Assembly: GCA_964194845.1 (NCBI GenBank)
Contig: CAXMNX010000010.1
Coordinates: forward strand, 1 to 25,409
Origin: CAXMNX01 sp964194845
GTDB taxonomy: Bacteria > Pseudomonadota > Alphaproteobacteria > Rhodobacterales > Rhodobacteraceae
DNA: 25,409 nucleotides
Direction: 5' to 3'
Under the pieces are notes generated by a model. The model was not told the origin of the DNA and searched no databases. It saw only the letters and a program-made list of their open reading frames with translations. Positions 1 through 7,992 of the stretch are shown piece by piece; within the stretch, counting starts at the first letter, position 1; each line of letters starts with the position of its first letter. The translations under genes and the position numbers were made by a program.

Positions 1-494
1 CTGAGGAAGGCAAACGGATCAGGTCTTTGGTTTTGATTGCGCCCGCGGGACTGGTCCCGACATATGACGACCCCCTTGCAAGGGCGTGGACGGTGCCGGT
101 GATCGGCGACTGGCTGATGCGTGTTGCCGGTGGCTGGGCGCTGCGTCGCGAACTCGGCGTCCAGATCAACGATCCCACGATCATTCCCGATCTGCTGGAC
201 CGGCAAGCGGCGGAAACCCGAACGCGCGGATACCTGCCGGCAATATTGTCGTCGCGCCGGTATGCCTTGTCCGATACGCTCGACGAAGATCACACGGCTA
301 TCCGAGATTACGGCACCCCGGTCCTGGCGATCTGGGGTCGGCTCGATCCGGTCATCCAAATCCACGCGATGGCGCGGCTAACCGAATTGAACCCCGAATG
401 CCACCACGTCGAGGTCAAAGAAGGCGGCCATTGCCTACCGCAGACGCACCCGTCGGATGTGGCGGACGCATTGCGAGCGTTTCTATTGCCCTAA
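1..494 (+). CDS. Alpha/beta hydrolase, C-terminal part (5' end outside window)
   Basis: The reading frame is open to the left edge (first full codon at base 3), so the gene starts upstream. The visible start reads RIRSLVLIAPAGL, which is the strand-and-loop segment that normally follows the nucleophile elbow (GxSxG) of alpha/beta hydrolases; the elbow itself is missing from the window. Near the C-terminus the motif AIWGRLDPV carries the usual catalytic Asp, and GGHCLPQTHP carries the catalytic His, each in the expected place. The substrate cannot be told from this fragment; the fold covers esterases, haloperoxidase-like enzymes and C-C hydrolases. It converges with the MFS gene, with a 24-bp palindrome between them. 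The family call is confident; no specific function is offered. Confidence 0.85.
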   Translation, partial: EEGKRIRSLVLIAPAGLVPTYDDPLARAWTVPVIGDWLMRVAGGWALRRELGVQINDPTIIPDLLDRQAAETRTRGYLPAILSSRRYALSDTLDEDHTAIRDYGTPVLAIWGRLDPVIQIHAMARLTELNPECHHVEVKEGGHCLPQTHPSDVADALRAFLLP

Positions 495-565
495 CATCGA
501 GAACTTATCGTTTATTTTCAATCAACTAGACCGTCACGGTCAGGAATATCAGTGACTTGCAGCAA

Positions 566-589
566 AAATGTTTCGCGCGCGAAACATTT
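566..589. terminator. 24-bp perfect palindrome, probable bidirectional terminator
   Basis: A perfect inverted repeat centred between bases 577 and 578, with core GTTTCGCGCGCGAAAC and flanking AAAT/ATTT. It begins two bases after the stop of the minus-strand MFS gene. Read on the minus strand, the hairpin runs straight into a short T-run (complement of the As at 564-568), as expected of an intrinsic terminator. It lies between two convergent genes. The arms TGTTTC and GAAACA are also those of the ParB site parS, but the spacer is 6 bp instead of 4, so a terminator is the simpler reading. Confidence 0.6.
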
Positions 590-590
590 C

Positions 591-1826
591 TCAGGCGGCT
601 TGCGAAACCCGTGGTTCCTCGCGGATTGGCAAATGAACGATGGCGCTGAACGCGCCAACGCCGATCCCGACCCACCAGACCGCGGTGTATCCGCCCGTCA
701 GATCATACATCCGCCCACCCAGCCAGACGCCGATGAACGACCCAAGCTGATGGCTGAAAAAGACGATGCCATAAAGCGTGCCCATGTATCGAAGCCCGTA
801 TAGATGCGCGACCAGCCCGCTGGTTAGCGGCACGGTCGCCAGCCAAAGCGACCCCATCGCGACGGAAAACAATATCACCGTCGCCGGTGTAATCGGCGTC
901 AGGATAAATGCCGCCGCGATGATCGTTCGCCCGGTATAAATTCCGGCCAGAAGATACTTCTTTGAATATCGCTTGCCCGCCCAGCCTGCGGCAAGCGTGC
1001 CTGCAATATTGGAAAATCCGATTATGCCGATTGCAATCGCACCAAGCGCCGATGTCGTGTTGATGCCAATCGAGTGAAGCGTTCCGCCGGGCTGAATTGG
1101 CCCGCACATTTCGGCCACCAGAGCCGGAAAATGCGCGGTGATAAATGACAGCTGGTAACCACAGGAAAAGAAACCCATGAAAATCATCGCATAAGAAGGG
1201 TCTCGGAACGCACGTTTCAGCACGGTGCCCATGCTTTCTTCCAGCTCAACCCTCGTGATCGCTGGCGCGCGCATCATCGGAAGTGCCAGAAGCGAGGCCA
1301 GAATGACCGCAGCGAAAATCAGGAAAACCGATTGCCACGGCATTATCGTCAGCAAAAACTCCGCTGTCGGCGCGCCTATGACCTGGCCCCCCGATCCGGC
1401 CGCTGTGGCAATCGCCAGCGACATGGAACGATTTTCATCCGATGACGCCCGCCCGACAACCGCAAGAATGACCCCAAATCCGGTTCCGGCCACGCCAAAG
1501 CCCACCAGCACTTCAAGGCTCTGGATCGCAAACGGCGTCGTCGAATAGGACGACAGAACCAGACCCAAGGCATAGGTGAAGCCGCCAAAAACAATCGCGC
1601 GCCGGTCGCCAATCTTCTCGGCCAAAGCACCAAAAAACGGCTGGCCAACGCCCCAGGCGAGGTTCTGAATGGCAATCGCCAGCGAAAACTCAGTTCGCGC
1701 CCAGCCGAACTCGTCGGCAATCGGTAGTTGGAATACACCAAAGGACGCCCGCACGGCAAAGCTCAGCAGCATGATAAAGCAGCCGACGATCAGAACCGGC
1801 GTGAAAAGTGGTGCTGGGCGTTCCAT
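591..1826 (-). CDS. Major facilitator superfamily transporter
   Basis: A 411-residue protein rich in hydrophobic segments, consistent with a 12-helix MFS permease of the inner membrane. The first helix is around residues 8-28. The loop after helix 2 carries GQPFFGALAEKIGDRRAI, the MFS signature (G-x3-D/E-R-x-G-R-R type). The overall look is of the monocarboxylate/oxalate-formate antiporter-like group, but the substrate is unknown. ATG at 1826 is preceded by AGCGGA as a weak ribosome site. It lies 83 bases downstream of a GntR/FCD regulator on the same strand, which suggests control by, or co-transcription with, that regulator; FCD regulators usually respond to small organic acids, so a carboxylate substrate is a reasonable guess. 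Confidence 0.9.
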   Translation of the reverse strand: MERPAPLFTPVLIVGCFIMLLSFAVRASFGVFQLPIADEFGWARTEFSLAIAIQNLAWGVGQPFFGALAEKIGDRRAIVFGGFTYALGLVLSSYSTTPFAIQSLEVLVGFGVAGTGFGVILAVVGRASSDENRSMSLAIATAAGSGGQVIGAPTAEFLLTIMPWQSVFLIFAAVILASLLALPMMRAPAITRVELEESMGTVLKRAFRDPSYAMIFMGFFSCGYQLSFITAHFPALVAEMCGPIQPGGTLHSIGINTTSALGAIAIGIIGFSNIAGTLAAGWAGKRYSKKYLLAGIYTGRTIIAAAFILTPITPATVILFSVAMGSLWLATVPLTSGLVAHLYGLRYMGTLYGIVFFSHQLGSFIGVWLGGRMYDLTGGYTAVWWVGIGVGAFSAIVHLPIREEPRVSQAA

Positions 1827-1909
1827 GGTTCCGCTTTAGAATTGAAAAACTGCGTTGGTCAAACGCGAAACTGTGATGAGCCCTACAATATTTGTTGATA
1901 AGTGCCTGT

Positions 1910-2554
1910 TCAGGTCGTCAGCATCCCAAGTCCCTGCGTCACATCGCTGCGCACTGCCAGCCGCAATCCCGGTTCGTCGCCTGCGCGAAGTGCGGCAAGG
2001 ATCAGACGGTGATTTTTGGGGACTTCGGTACGCTTCAGTTTTCCATAAAGCTCGCGCATTGTCGGCCCCAGTTGAAGCCAGACGGTTTCGGCCGTTGCCA
2101 GCATCGCGGGCGCCTGCGCACGCAGATAAAGCGTTCGGTGAAATTCCAGGTTTGTGCGGATGTATGCCACGCTGTCACCTTTGACGATCGCTTCAGAAAC
2201 GGTGTTGTTGATCAGGCTAAGTCGTTCGATTAATGCGGGATAAGCGCGTGGCAGCGCGCGGCTTGCAAGTTCGGTCTCGATCAAGGCGCGAAGTGCTGCA
2301 AGCTCTTCGATCCGGTCGTTGTTTAGCTCCGGCGTCGATACGCGCCCCGAGCTTGAAAGCGTAAGCGCGCCTTCGGCAACCAGCCTGCGTACCGCCTCGC
2401 GCGCGGGCGTCATCGAGACGCCGAAATCTTTCCCGATGCCCCGAAGCGTCAGCGACTGCCCGGGGTCCATTTCGCCGTGCATGATCCGGGTTCGGATTGT
2501 GCGGTAGACGCGGTCGTGGATGGCGGGAAGCGGATCTGCGGCGCGGTTCAGCAT
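1910..2554 (-). CDS. GntR-family transcriptional regulator with FCD domain
   Basis: 214 residues. An N-terminal winged helix-turn-helix (about residues 12-75) shows the GntR pattern: RTIRTRIMHGEMDPGQSL, then SMTPAREAVRRLVAEGAL. The remainder is helical and fits the FCD ligand-binding domain; FHRTLY supplies the usual His of the metal/ligand site. Members of this FadR subfamily are dimeric DNA-binding proteins that sense organic acids. ATG at 2554 is used. An 8-bp palindrome GTGATCAC lies just upstream (2566-2573) and could be part of an operator, though this is weak. It sits between a metallopeptidase gene upstream (31-bp gap) and the MFS transporter downstream, the latter being its likely target. 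Confidence 0.9.
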   Translation of the reverse strand: MLNRAADPLPAIHDRVYRTIRTRIMHGEMDPGQSLTLRGIGKDFGVSMTPAREAVRRLVAEGALTLSSSGRVSTPELNNDRIEELAALRALIETELASRALPRAYPALIERLSLINNTVSEAIVKGDSVAYIRTNLEFHRTLYLRAQAPAMLATAETVWLQLGPTMRELYGKLKRTEVPKNHRLILAALRAGDEPGLRLAVRSDVTQGLGMLTT

Positions 2555-2585
2555 GACAGAACGTGATCACATACCCGGCTCGGCG

Positions 2586-3251
2586 TCAATCAAAGCGATA
2601 GCGGTGCAGCCGGATTCCGTCGCTTCGCAGCCATGGCCGCATGGATTTGTAATCGGGAAAAAGGCGCTCAACCAGCGCCCAGAAAGCCGGGGAATGGTTC
2701 ATCTCCTGAAGATGCGCCACTTCGTGGGCGGCCACATACTTCAGAACGTCTGGTGGCGCCATGATCAGGCGCCAGGAAAACATCAGATTGCCGCGCCCCG
2801 AACACGACCCCCACCGCGACCGGGTGTCGCGTAGCGTGATCCGGTTGACGGTGCCACCGACACGAGCGGCATAGCGCGACACCGCATCGTCGAGCCGGGT
2901 TTTTGCTGCGAACTTCAACGCAACACGCAGCGCCGCGCCGGTATTATTTTCAGGCGCAACAATATGATCTTCGAGGAATTTCGCGGTTTTGACCAGGCCC
3001 GCGCGAACCGGCAGCATCCGCCCTTCGACCGGCAGGTCAATTCCTGCCGCAACAACGATAATGTCCGGCACTCTGGATCGCGCCCGATCCAGCCAGGTGG
3101 AATTGTCGTTCAGAAAGGTTTTCGCGGCCCGGTCGCTTGTCCCGCGCGGCACGGTAAGCGTCGCCCGACCATCCAGCTCGGATACCCTGAGCGTCATCCG
3201 GCGTGCGCGCGCCGAATGCCGGATGTTCACGTCGCTCGACTGCGTATTCAC
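2586..3251 (-). CDS. YgjP/SprT-like zinc metallopeptidase (DUF45)
   Basis: The C-terminal half contains HEVAHLQEMNHSPAFW, the zinc motif of the YgjP (DUF45, M48-like) family. Numbered from the chosen start, His176 and His180 (with Glu177 as general base) plus His186 are the expected zinc ligands. The motif WGSCSGRGNLMFSWRL upstream of it is also typical. The start chosen is GTG at 3251, giving 221 residues, because CAGGAAG lies at ribosome-site distance and the conserved part (SVNIRHSARARRMTLRV-like) begins just after it. A longer frame to TTG at 3326 adds a Cys-rich stretch with no ribosome site and is not favoured. Substrate unknown; related enzymes act on proteins, and some carry SprT-like DNA-protein crosslink roles. 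Tight spacing suggests transcription with gntR. Confidence 0.88.
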   Translation of the reverse strand: MNTQSSDVNIRHSARARRMTLRVSELDGRATLTVPRGTSDRAAKTFLNDNSTWLDRARSRVPDIIVVAAGIDLPVEGRMLPVRAGLVKTAKFLEDHIVAPENNTGAALRVALKFAAKTRLDDAVSRYAARVGGTVNRITLRDTRSRWGSCSGRGNLMFSWRLIMAPPDVLKYVAAHEVAHLQEMNHSPAFWALVERLFPDYKSMRPWLRSDGIRLHRYRFD

Positions 3252-3499
3252 TGCTGCTTCCTGCCCTGTTTGCCGATCACACCGGCACCAATTCTGTTTG
3301 CCCTTATTCTTACAGTTGCAACTCAAATGTTTCCTGGCCGATTAGTTAAGGTCTGCTAGGAGCGGAAAGCGGCCCCTTTTGGCAGACCAGCCACTCTCTC
3401 TTAGCAACTGTCGTTTCTGTCTAAGAACCCAGACGATTGCCAATGTTGACCGAATCCGTCCTGTCGCCCAAAATCAGCGGATCAAAGAGGGGCGAACAT

Positions 3500-4339
3500 A
3501 TGGCAAACTACGCAATTCCCGAAGTCCTAGTCGAAACCGAGTGGTTGTCCAGTCACTTGGGCGAACCCAATATCCGCATAATCGAGGCTGCTTTTGACAC
3601 AGATGCTTATGACGGGAAACACATTCCCGGCTCGTTACCCTGGACATGGACTCAGGATTTTCAACATCCAGTGCGGAAAGATATCCCGGACAAGGAGGGA
3701 TGGCAGGCATTGCTGGGGCGCACCGGTATATCGGGCGATACAACCATTGTTTTATACGGCGCCCCGGGTAACGCTTATACGACCTATGCGTTTTGGATAC
3801 TGAAAATCTATGGCCACGCTGACGTTAGGATATTGAACGGCGGGCGCGAAAAGTGGCTGGCCGAAAATCGGGCGATGACTGCTGAAGTTGTAGATGTAAA
3901 ATCAACGACGTATCTCGCTCAGGAACCAAATTGGTCAGACCGCGCGTTGCGTGACCAAGTTATGGCGTCGATCAAGGACCCAAACCAGATCGTCGTAGAT
4001 GTCCGAGAGCCAGCGGAATACAGTGGAACACTGATTCAGGGATGGAAACTTCCCGACGGCGGACAGCGTGGCGGCCACATTCCCGGTGCCGTCAACGTCC
4101 CCTGGGGGCGGTCCAAGCAAGCTGACGGCACATTCAGATCGGTAGAGGAGCTACGGGAGTTATTCGCCAGCCATGGTGTCACGGCAGACAAAGAGGCGAT
4201 TACGCATTGTGTCATCGGCGGGCGAGGTAATCAGACATGGTTTGTACTTAAATACCTACTAGGTCATTCAAACGTCCGCCATTATGACGGCGCATGGCTG
4301 GAATGGGGCGGCTTAGTGGGTGCGCCGATCGAGACTTGA
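3500..4339 (+). CDS. sseA: Rhodanese-type sulfurtransferase (3-mercaptopyruvate/thiosulfate)
   Basis: 279 residues with two rhodanese domains: an inactive N-terminal one (about 5-125, with DGKHIPGSLPW) and an active C-terminal one (about 150-279, with VVDVREPAEYSG and GGHIPGAVNVPW). The catalytic Cys is Cys237 in HCVIGGRGNQTWFVL. The enzyme transfers sulfane sulfur from mercaptopyruvate or thiosulfate to an acceptor such as cyanide or a protein thiol. Start: ATG at 3500 follows AGAGGGG with good spacing; an in-frame ATG at 3437 lacks one. The loop CVIGGR differs from the common CRxGxR/T, which may alter substrate choice. The gene is visibly less GC-rich than its neighbours (a hand count of 3781-3840 gives 27 of 60 G+C). 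The family call is firm; mercaptopyruvate versus thiosulfate is not settled. Confidence 0.88.
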   Translation: MANYAIPEVLVETEWLSSHLGEPNIRIIEAAFDTDAYDGKHIPGSLPWTWTQDFQHPVRKDIPDKEGWQALLGRTGISGDTTIVLYGAPGNAYTTYAFWILKIYGHADVRILNGGREKWLAENRAMTAEVVDVKSTTYLAQEPNWSDRALRDQVMASIKDPNQIVVDVREPAEYSGTLIQGWKLPDGGQRGGHIPGAVNVPWGRSKQADGTFRSVEELRELFASHGVTADKEAITHCVIGGRGNQTWFVLKYLLGHSNVRHYDGAWLEWGGLVGAPIET

Positions 4340-4569
4340 CCAAACCGTTGCCCAAATTGTGCAGACCTTGAGCCGACGGCGGCTTCGTCCCGCTGACCTG
4401 ACACCTGCGCAATTTTCAACGGAATGGTTCTTGTCGCGCCGTGTTCGCCCTTTCGCCTCGGAACAATCTCCCAACATAAACGACGAATTCTTCGATTGCC
4501 TTTGACAGTTCCCGGCACTTGTGGCAGTTGGCGCGGCAATTCACAGACAGTACTTGAAGAGGGAAACCC

Positions 4570-4926
4570 ATGCCGAAAGAAGAATGGGGCACTAAGCGCC
4601 TATGTCCGACGACAGGCCGTCGGTTTTATGATCTGAACGCCAAACCGGTGATCAGCCCCTATACCGGCGAAACTGTGAACATCGAGACCGGCAAAGCCAG
4701 TCGCACGATGGTCGCGGACAAACCCGATGCCAGCGCAAAACCCGCCGAAGAAGACGTGGCAGAAAAAGACGTGGCAAAAAAAGACGCGGCGGAAGAAGAA
4801 GTTGTCCTCGAAGACGATGACGACGATGCGGAGGTCAATCTGGGCGACGATGTCCTGGAAGACGACGACAATGACAATGTTTCGCTGGACGAAATCGCCG
4901 ATGTCGCCGCTGACGACGACGAATAA
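4570..4926 (+). CDS. FYDLN acid domain protein (TIGR02300 family)
   Basis: 118 residues. The N-terminus, KRLCPTTGRRFYDLNAKPV followed by ISPYTGE, is the defining motif of the alphaproteobacterial TIGR02300/FYDLN_acid family. From about residue 50 onward it is almost entirely Asp, Glu, Ala, Lys and Val, with a strongly acidic tail that is probably disordered. The function of the family is unknown. The two half-motifs CPTTG and SPYTG resemble the knuckles of a zinc ribbon (CPxCG) that has lost three of its four cysteines. AGAGGG precedes the ATG by six bases. A GC-rich hairpin and tRNA-Ala follow. The 230-base gap before it holds no recognised gene. Confidence 0.9.
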   Translation: MPKEEWGTKRLCPTTGRRFYDLNAKPVISPYTGETVNIETGKASRTMVADKPDASAKPAEEDVAEKDVAKKDAAEEEVVLEDDDDDAEVNLGDDVLEDDDNDNVSLDEIADVAADDDE

Positions 4927-4970
4927 CGCCGAGTTTCTGCTTGCGTCAAAGGGACTAAATCGGTAACCCA

Positions 4971-4998
4971 CGCGGGCGGCGAGCAATGCCCGCCCGCG
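4971..4998 (+). terminator. GC-rich hairpin between FYDLN gene and tRNA-Ala
   Basis: CGCGGGCGG (4971-4979) pairs perfectly with CCGCCCGCG (4990-4998) across a 10-base loop. There is no T-run after it, so it is not a textbook intrinsic terminator. It could end or attenuate the transcript of the FYDLN gene, or act as a processing signal ahead of the tRNA, whose first base is at 5007. Confidence 0.4.
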
Positions 4999-5006
4999 CA
5001 AGATAT

Positions 5007-5082
<76 letters not shown>

Positions 5083-5199
5083 AATCCGCCATCCCAAGCC
5101 CGGACCTCGCAAACATTATCAAGACCTTAATGCTTTTCGGCAATGCGCGCGTTGCTTTACCCAGGACAAGCCCCTGCAAACGCGAACTTTATTTGAGAG

Positions 5200-5235
5200 A
5201 TGAAGAATTGGTAATCGACAAGTTATCAACTTCAT
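5200..5235. promoter_or_regulatory. Long AT-rich inverted repeat upstream of the homocysteine methyltransferase
   Basis: ATGAAG (5200-5205) pairs with CTTCAT (5230-5235). Inside it, after a two-base AA bulge, TTGGTAA (5208-5214) pairs with TTATCAA (5223-5229) with one G-U, leaving an 8-base loop. This gives 13 pairs, about 80 bases before the start of the methyltransferase gene. It may be an operator for a dimeric regulator or an RNA hairpin in the leader. No known riboswitch class was recognised in the 5083-5316 gap. Confidence 0.4.
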
Positions 5236-5316
5236 AATCATTGTGAGGACAAGACATTTGCGCCGGATCGGGGGGCATGGCATGGGGGCCTTGTTCGATA
5301 ACGAAACGAGAGGCCG

Positions 5317-6330
5317 ATGGCGGACCGACTAAGCGATATTCTGACACGGCGCGATTGGCTTTTGGCCGATGGCGCGACCGGGACCAATCTTTTCAACATG
5401 GGGCTTTCCGCCGGGGACGCGCCCGAGTTTTGGAACCTGGATCATACTGATCGCGTCGAGGCGCTTTACAGTGGCTCAGTCGAGGCCGGATCCGATATCT
5501 TTCTGACCAACACTTTCGGCGGCAATGCGGCACGGCTGAAATTGCACGATGCTCAGTCGAGGGTCGGTGAGGTGAACCGTGCGGGCGCCGAGATCGCCCG
5601 CGAGATTGCCGACAAATCCGGGCGCGACGTCATCGTTGCCGGCTCGGTTGGACCCACGGGCGAGATTATGGTGCCGATGGGGTCGCTGACCTATGAGAGC
5701 GCGGTGGAGATGTTCCACGAGCAGGCAGAAGCGCTGAAAGCAGGCGGGGCGGATGTTTTGTGGGTGGAGACCATCAGCGCTGCGGAAGAATACCGCGCGG
5801 CGGCCGAGGCCGCTGGCCTTGCAGGAATGCCCTGGTGCGGGACCATGAGTTTCGACACCGCCGGGCGCACGATGATGGGGCTGACAAGCCAGGCAATGGC
5901 GGAACTTGTCGCCAAACTTGAGCATCCGCCGATTGCCTTCGGGGCGAACTGCGGTGTTGGGGCATCGGACCTGTTGCGCACCGTTCTTGGGATGGCTGCG
6001 AACGGATCTGAACGGCCTTTAATTGCCAAGGGCAACGCAGGCATCCCCAAATATGTCGACGGCCACATCCACTATGACGGCACTCCCGAACTTATGGCGG
6101 ATTATGCCGCACTCGCGCGCGACGCGGGTGCGGCTATCATCGGCGGGTGCTGTGGCACGACACCGGATCATCTGCGGCTGATGCGCGAAGCTTTGGAGAC
6201 GCGGCCAAAGGGCGAGCGTCCGACGCTGGATCAGATCACCGATGCCTTGGGCGGGTTTTCTTCGCCAAGGGACGGCACCGAGGACGATGCAGCACCGCCC
6301 GTCAGAACACGGCGTCGGCGTCGCAGTTAA
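5317..6330 (+). CDS. bmt: Homocysteine S-methyltransferase (Bmt / split methionine synthase module)
   Basis: 337 residues forming one homocysteine-binding TIM barrel. LLADGATGTNL near the N-terminus starts the fold. The zinc-binding cysteines are Cys212 in GANCG and Cys278-Cys279 in GGCCGTTP. The enzyme moves a methyl group to homocysteine to make methionine; the donor is betaine in BHMT-type enzymes or methyl-cobalamin in MetH-type modules. It has no pterin- or B12-binding domains of its own, and a separate corrinoid protein is encoded at 18059. In Rhodobacterales a methionine synthase split over several polypeptides is known, so this may be its homocysteine module; naming it betaine-specific would be a guess. 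ATG at 5317 follows GAGAGG. The Arg-rich tail (RTRRRRR) is a lineage feature. It ends one base from recN, with no room for a terminator. Confidence 0.85.
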   Translation: MADRLSDILTRRDWLLADGATGTNLFNMGLSAGDAPEFWNLDHTDRVEALYSGSVEAGSDIFLTNTFGGNAARLKLHDAQSRVGEVNRAGAEIAREIADKSGRDVIVAGSVGPTGEIMVPMGSLTYESAVEMFHEQAEALKAGGADVLWVETISAAEEYRAAAEAAGLAGMPWCGTMSFDTAGRTMMGLTSQAMAELVAKLEHPPIAFGANCGVGASDLLRTVLGMAANGSERPLIAKGNAGIPKYVDGHIHYDGTPELMADYAALARDAGAAIIGGCCGTTPDHLRLMREALETRPKGERPTLDQITDALGGFSSPRDGTEDDAAPPVRTRRRRRS

Positions 6331-6331
6331 A

Positions 6332-7981
6332 CTACGCCGACAAAAGCGCCTCGGCCGCCCTGCGGGCTTCTTCAGAGACCCTATCGCCGGAAAGCATACG
6401 CGCCAGTTCGTCGATGCGGGTGGCCTCGTCGAGCACGGTCACCGTGGATGTCGTCACATCGCCCGAGATTTCTTTGTCGACGCGCCAATGATGCGCACCG
6501 CGCGCCGCGACCTGCGGGGAATGGGTGACAACGAGGATCTGCGCATCCGCCGCAAGTGCTTCCAACCGGCGACCAACGGCATCCGCCGTCGCACCGCCGA
6601 CACCGCGGTCGATCTCGTCAAAGATCATGGTCACGCCGGCCGTGCCGGAGGCGAGGCAGACCTTCAGGGCCAGCAGAAACCGGCTGAGCTCCCCACCAGA
6701 GGCGATCTTGTTCAGTGGACCAGCTGGCGCGCCGGGGGTCGTGGCGACGGTGAACGCGACCACGTCGCGGCCATCGGGGCCAGCGTTCCCCTCGGTAATC
6801 TCGGTCGTGAAAACCGCGCGCTCGAGCTTCAGCGGCGTCAGTTCCCCGACCATTGCGGTATCAAGTGCTTCAGCCGCTTCGGCGCGCGCGGCACCAAGCG
6901 TGTCTGCGGATTCGTCATAAAGCGCCTCGGCCTCGGCCTCGGCGCGCACGAATTCCTTCAGATCGTCGGCACCAGCATCAAGGGCGGAAAGTTTCCGGCC
7001 AAGGTCGTCGGCAAGTCTTGTCAGGTCGTCGGGCTGCACGTTGTGCTTTCGCGCGAGCGCGCGGATGGCGAAGAGGCGTTCCTCGACCCGTTCCAGTTCC
7101 GCCGGATCGACGTCGAGCGCGCTGAGCGCGCGGGCGACCGCGTGTTCGGCCTCACCCAATTCGTCCGTTGCCTGGGTAAGGGACGCGATTGCGTCGTCAA
7201 GGACATCGTCGGCATTTTCGGCGGCGTCTTCGAGCCAGCGGGTGGCGTCCCTGAGCAGGCTTTCAGCACCGTCAACGCCAAGTGCGGTATGCGCGCGCAC
7301 CACGTCGTCGCGGATTTTTCCGGCCTGCTGCATCATGCGTCGTTTCGCATCAAGCTCGGCGTCATCGCCTGGGGTCGGTGCAAGATCTGCCAGTTCGCCG
7401 ACCGCGTGGCGCAAAAAGTCTTCTTCTTCTTTCAACGCATCAACTTGTGCGCGCGCGTCCTCGAGCGCGGAGCGCGCCGAATGAAGATCACGCCAGCAAG
7501 CACGCGACCGCGCCACCAGGTCTTCAAGCCCGCCGAAGTCATCCAGCATCGCGCGGTGGCCGCGCGGGTTCAGCAGCCCGCGCTCATCGTGCTGGCCGTG
7601 AAGTTCGACCAAAGTGTCCGAAAGCGCGCGCAGCACATCGCCCGACACACGGCGGTCGTTTGCCCAGGCGGTTTTGCGGCCATCGCGGTTGTTGACACGG
7701 CGCAAAAGCAGCGTGTCGTCGACCGGCAATCCGGCATCCCGCAGCACGTCGCGGGCCGGGTGGTCAGGGGAAAGCTCAAATTCGGCGGCAACCTCGCCAT
7801 GTTCAGCGCCCTGGCGGACAAGCTCGGCCCGACCGCGCCAGCCAAGAACGAAGCCGAGGGCATCCAGCAGGATCGACTTGCCCGCACCCGTCTCGCCAGT
7901 CAGCACATTCAGACCCGGCCGCAATGAAATGTGCAGCCGGTCGATGATCAGCATGTCCCGGATGTCGAGACTAACAAGCAT
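6332..7981 (-). CDS. recN: DNA repair ATPase RecN
   Basis: 549 residues, the usual RecN length. Walker A GETGAGKS is at 29-36. A long charged helical middle (about 150-380) fits the SMC-like coiled coil. The ABC signature ASGGELS is around 427-433, Walker B IFDEIDRGVGG around 453-463, and the switch His lies in VVTHSPQVA. RecN helps organise broken DNA ends during double-strand-break repair. It lies 11 bases downstream of bamD, so it is probably transcribed with lpxC-bamD; no GTTC-N7-GTTC LexA site was seen directly before it. A 561-residue open frame on the opposite strand across this gene is a codon-bias shadow. Confidence 0.96.
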   Translation of the reverse strand: MLVSLDIRDMLIIDRLHISLRPGLNVLTGETGAGKSILLDALGFVLGWRGRAELVRQGAEHGEVAAEFELSPDHPARDVLRDAGLPVDDTLLLRRVNNRDGRKTAWANDRRVSGDVLRALSDTLVELHGQHDERGLLNPRGHRAMLDDFGGLEDLVARSRACWRDLHSARSALEDARAQVDALKEEEDFLRHAVGELADLAPTPGDDAELDAKRRMMQQAGKIRDDVVRAHTALGVDGAESLLRDATRWLEDAAENADDVLDDAIASLTQATDELGEAEHAVARALSALDVDPAELERVEERLFAIRALARKHNVQPDDLTRLADDLGRKLSALDAGADDLKEFVRAEAEAEALYDESADTLGAARAEAAEALDTAMVGELTPLKLERAVFTTEITEGNAGPDGRDVVAFTVATTPGAPAGPLNKIASGGELSRFLLALKVCLASGTAGVTMIFDEIDRGVGGATADAVGRRLEALAADAQILVVTHSPQVAARGAHHWRVDKEISGDVTTSTVTVLDEATRIDELARMLSGDRVSEEARRAAEALLSA

Positions 7982-7992
7982 GGCTCAACCGG

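Noticed and set aside
3252..3326. Cys-rich N-terminal extension of the YgjP-type peptidase from a TTG
   Set aside because: There is no ribosome site at the TTG, and the family starts near the GTG at 3251.
5083..5316. SAM or cobalamin riboswitch before the homocysteine methyltransferase
   Set aside because: I looked for known conserved cores and found none; only the inverted repeat is supported.
6242..7927. A 561-codon open frame on the plus strand opposite recN
   Set aside because: It exactly mirrors recN, whose motifs are unambiguous; high-GC codon use opens the antisense frame. The protein has no recognisable domain.
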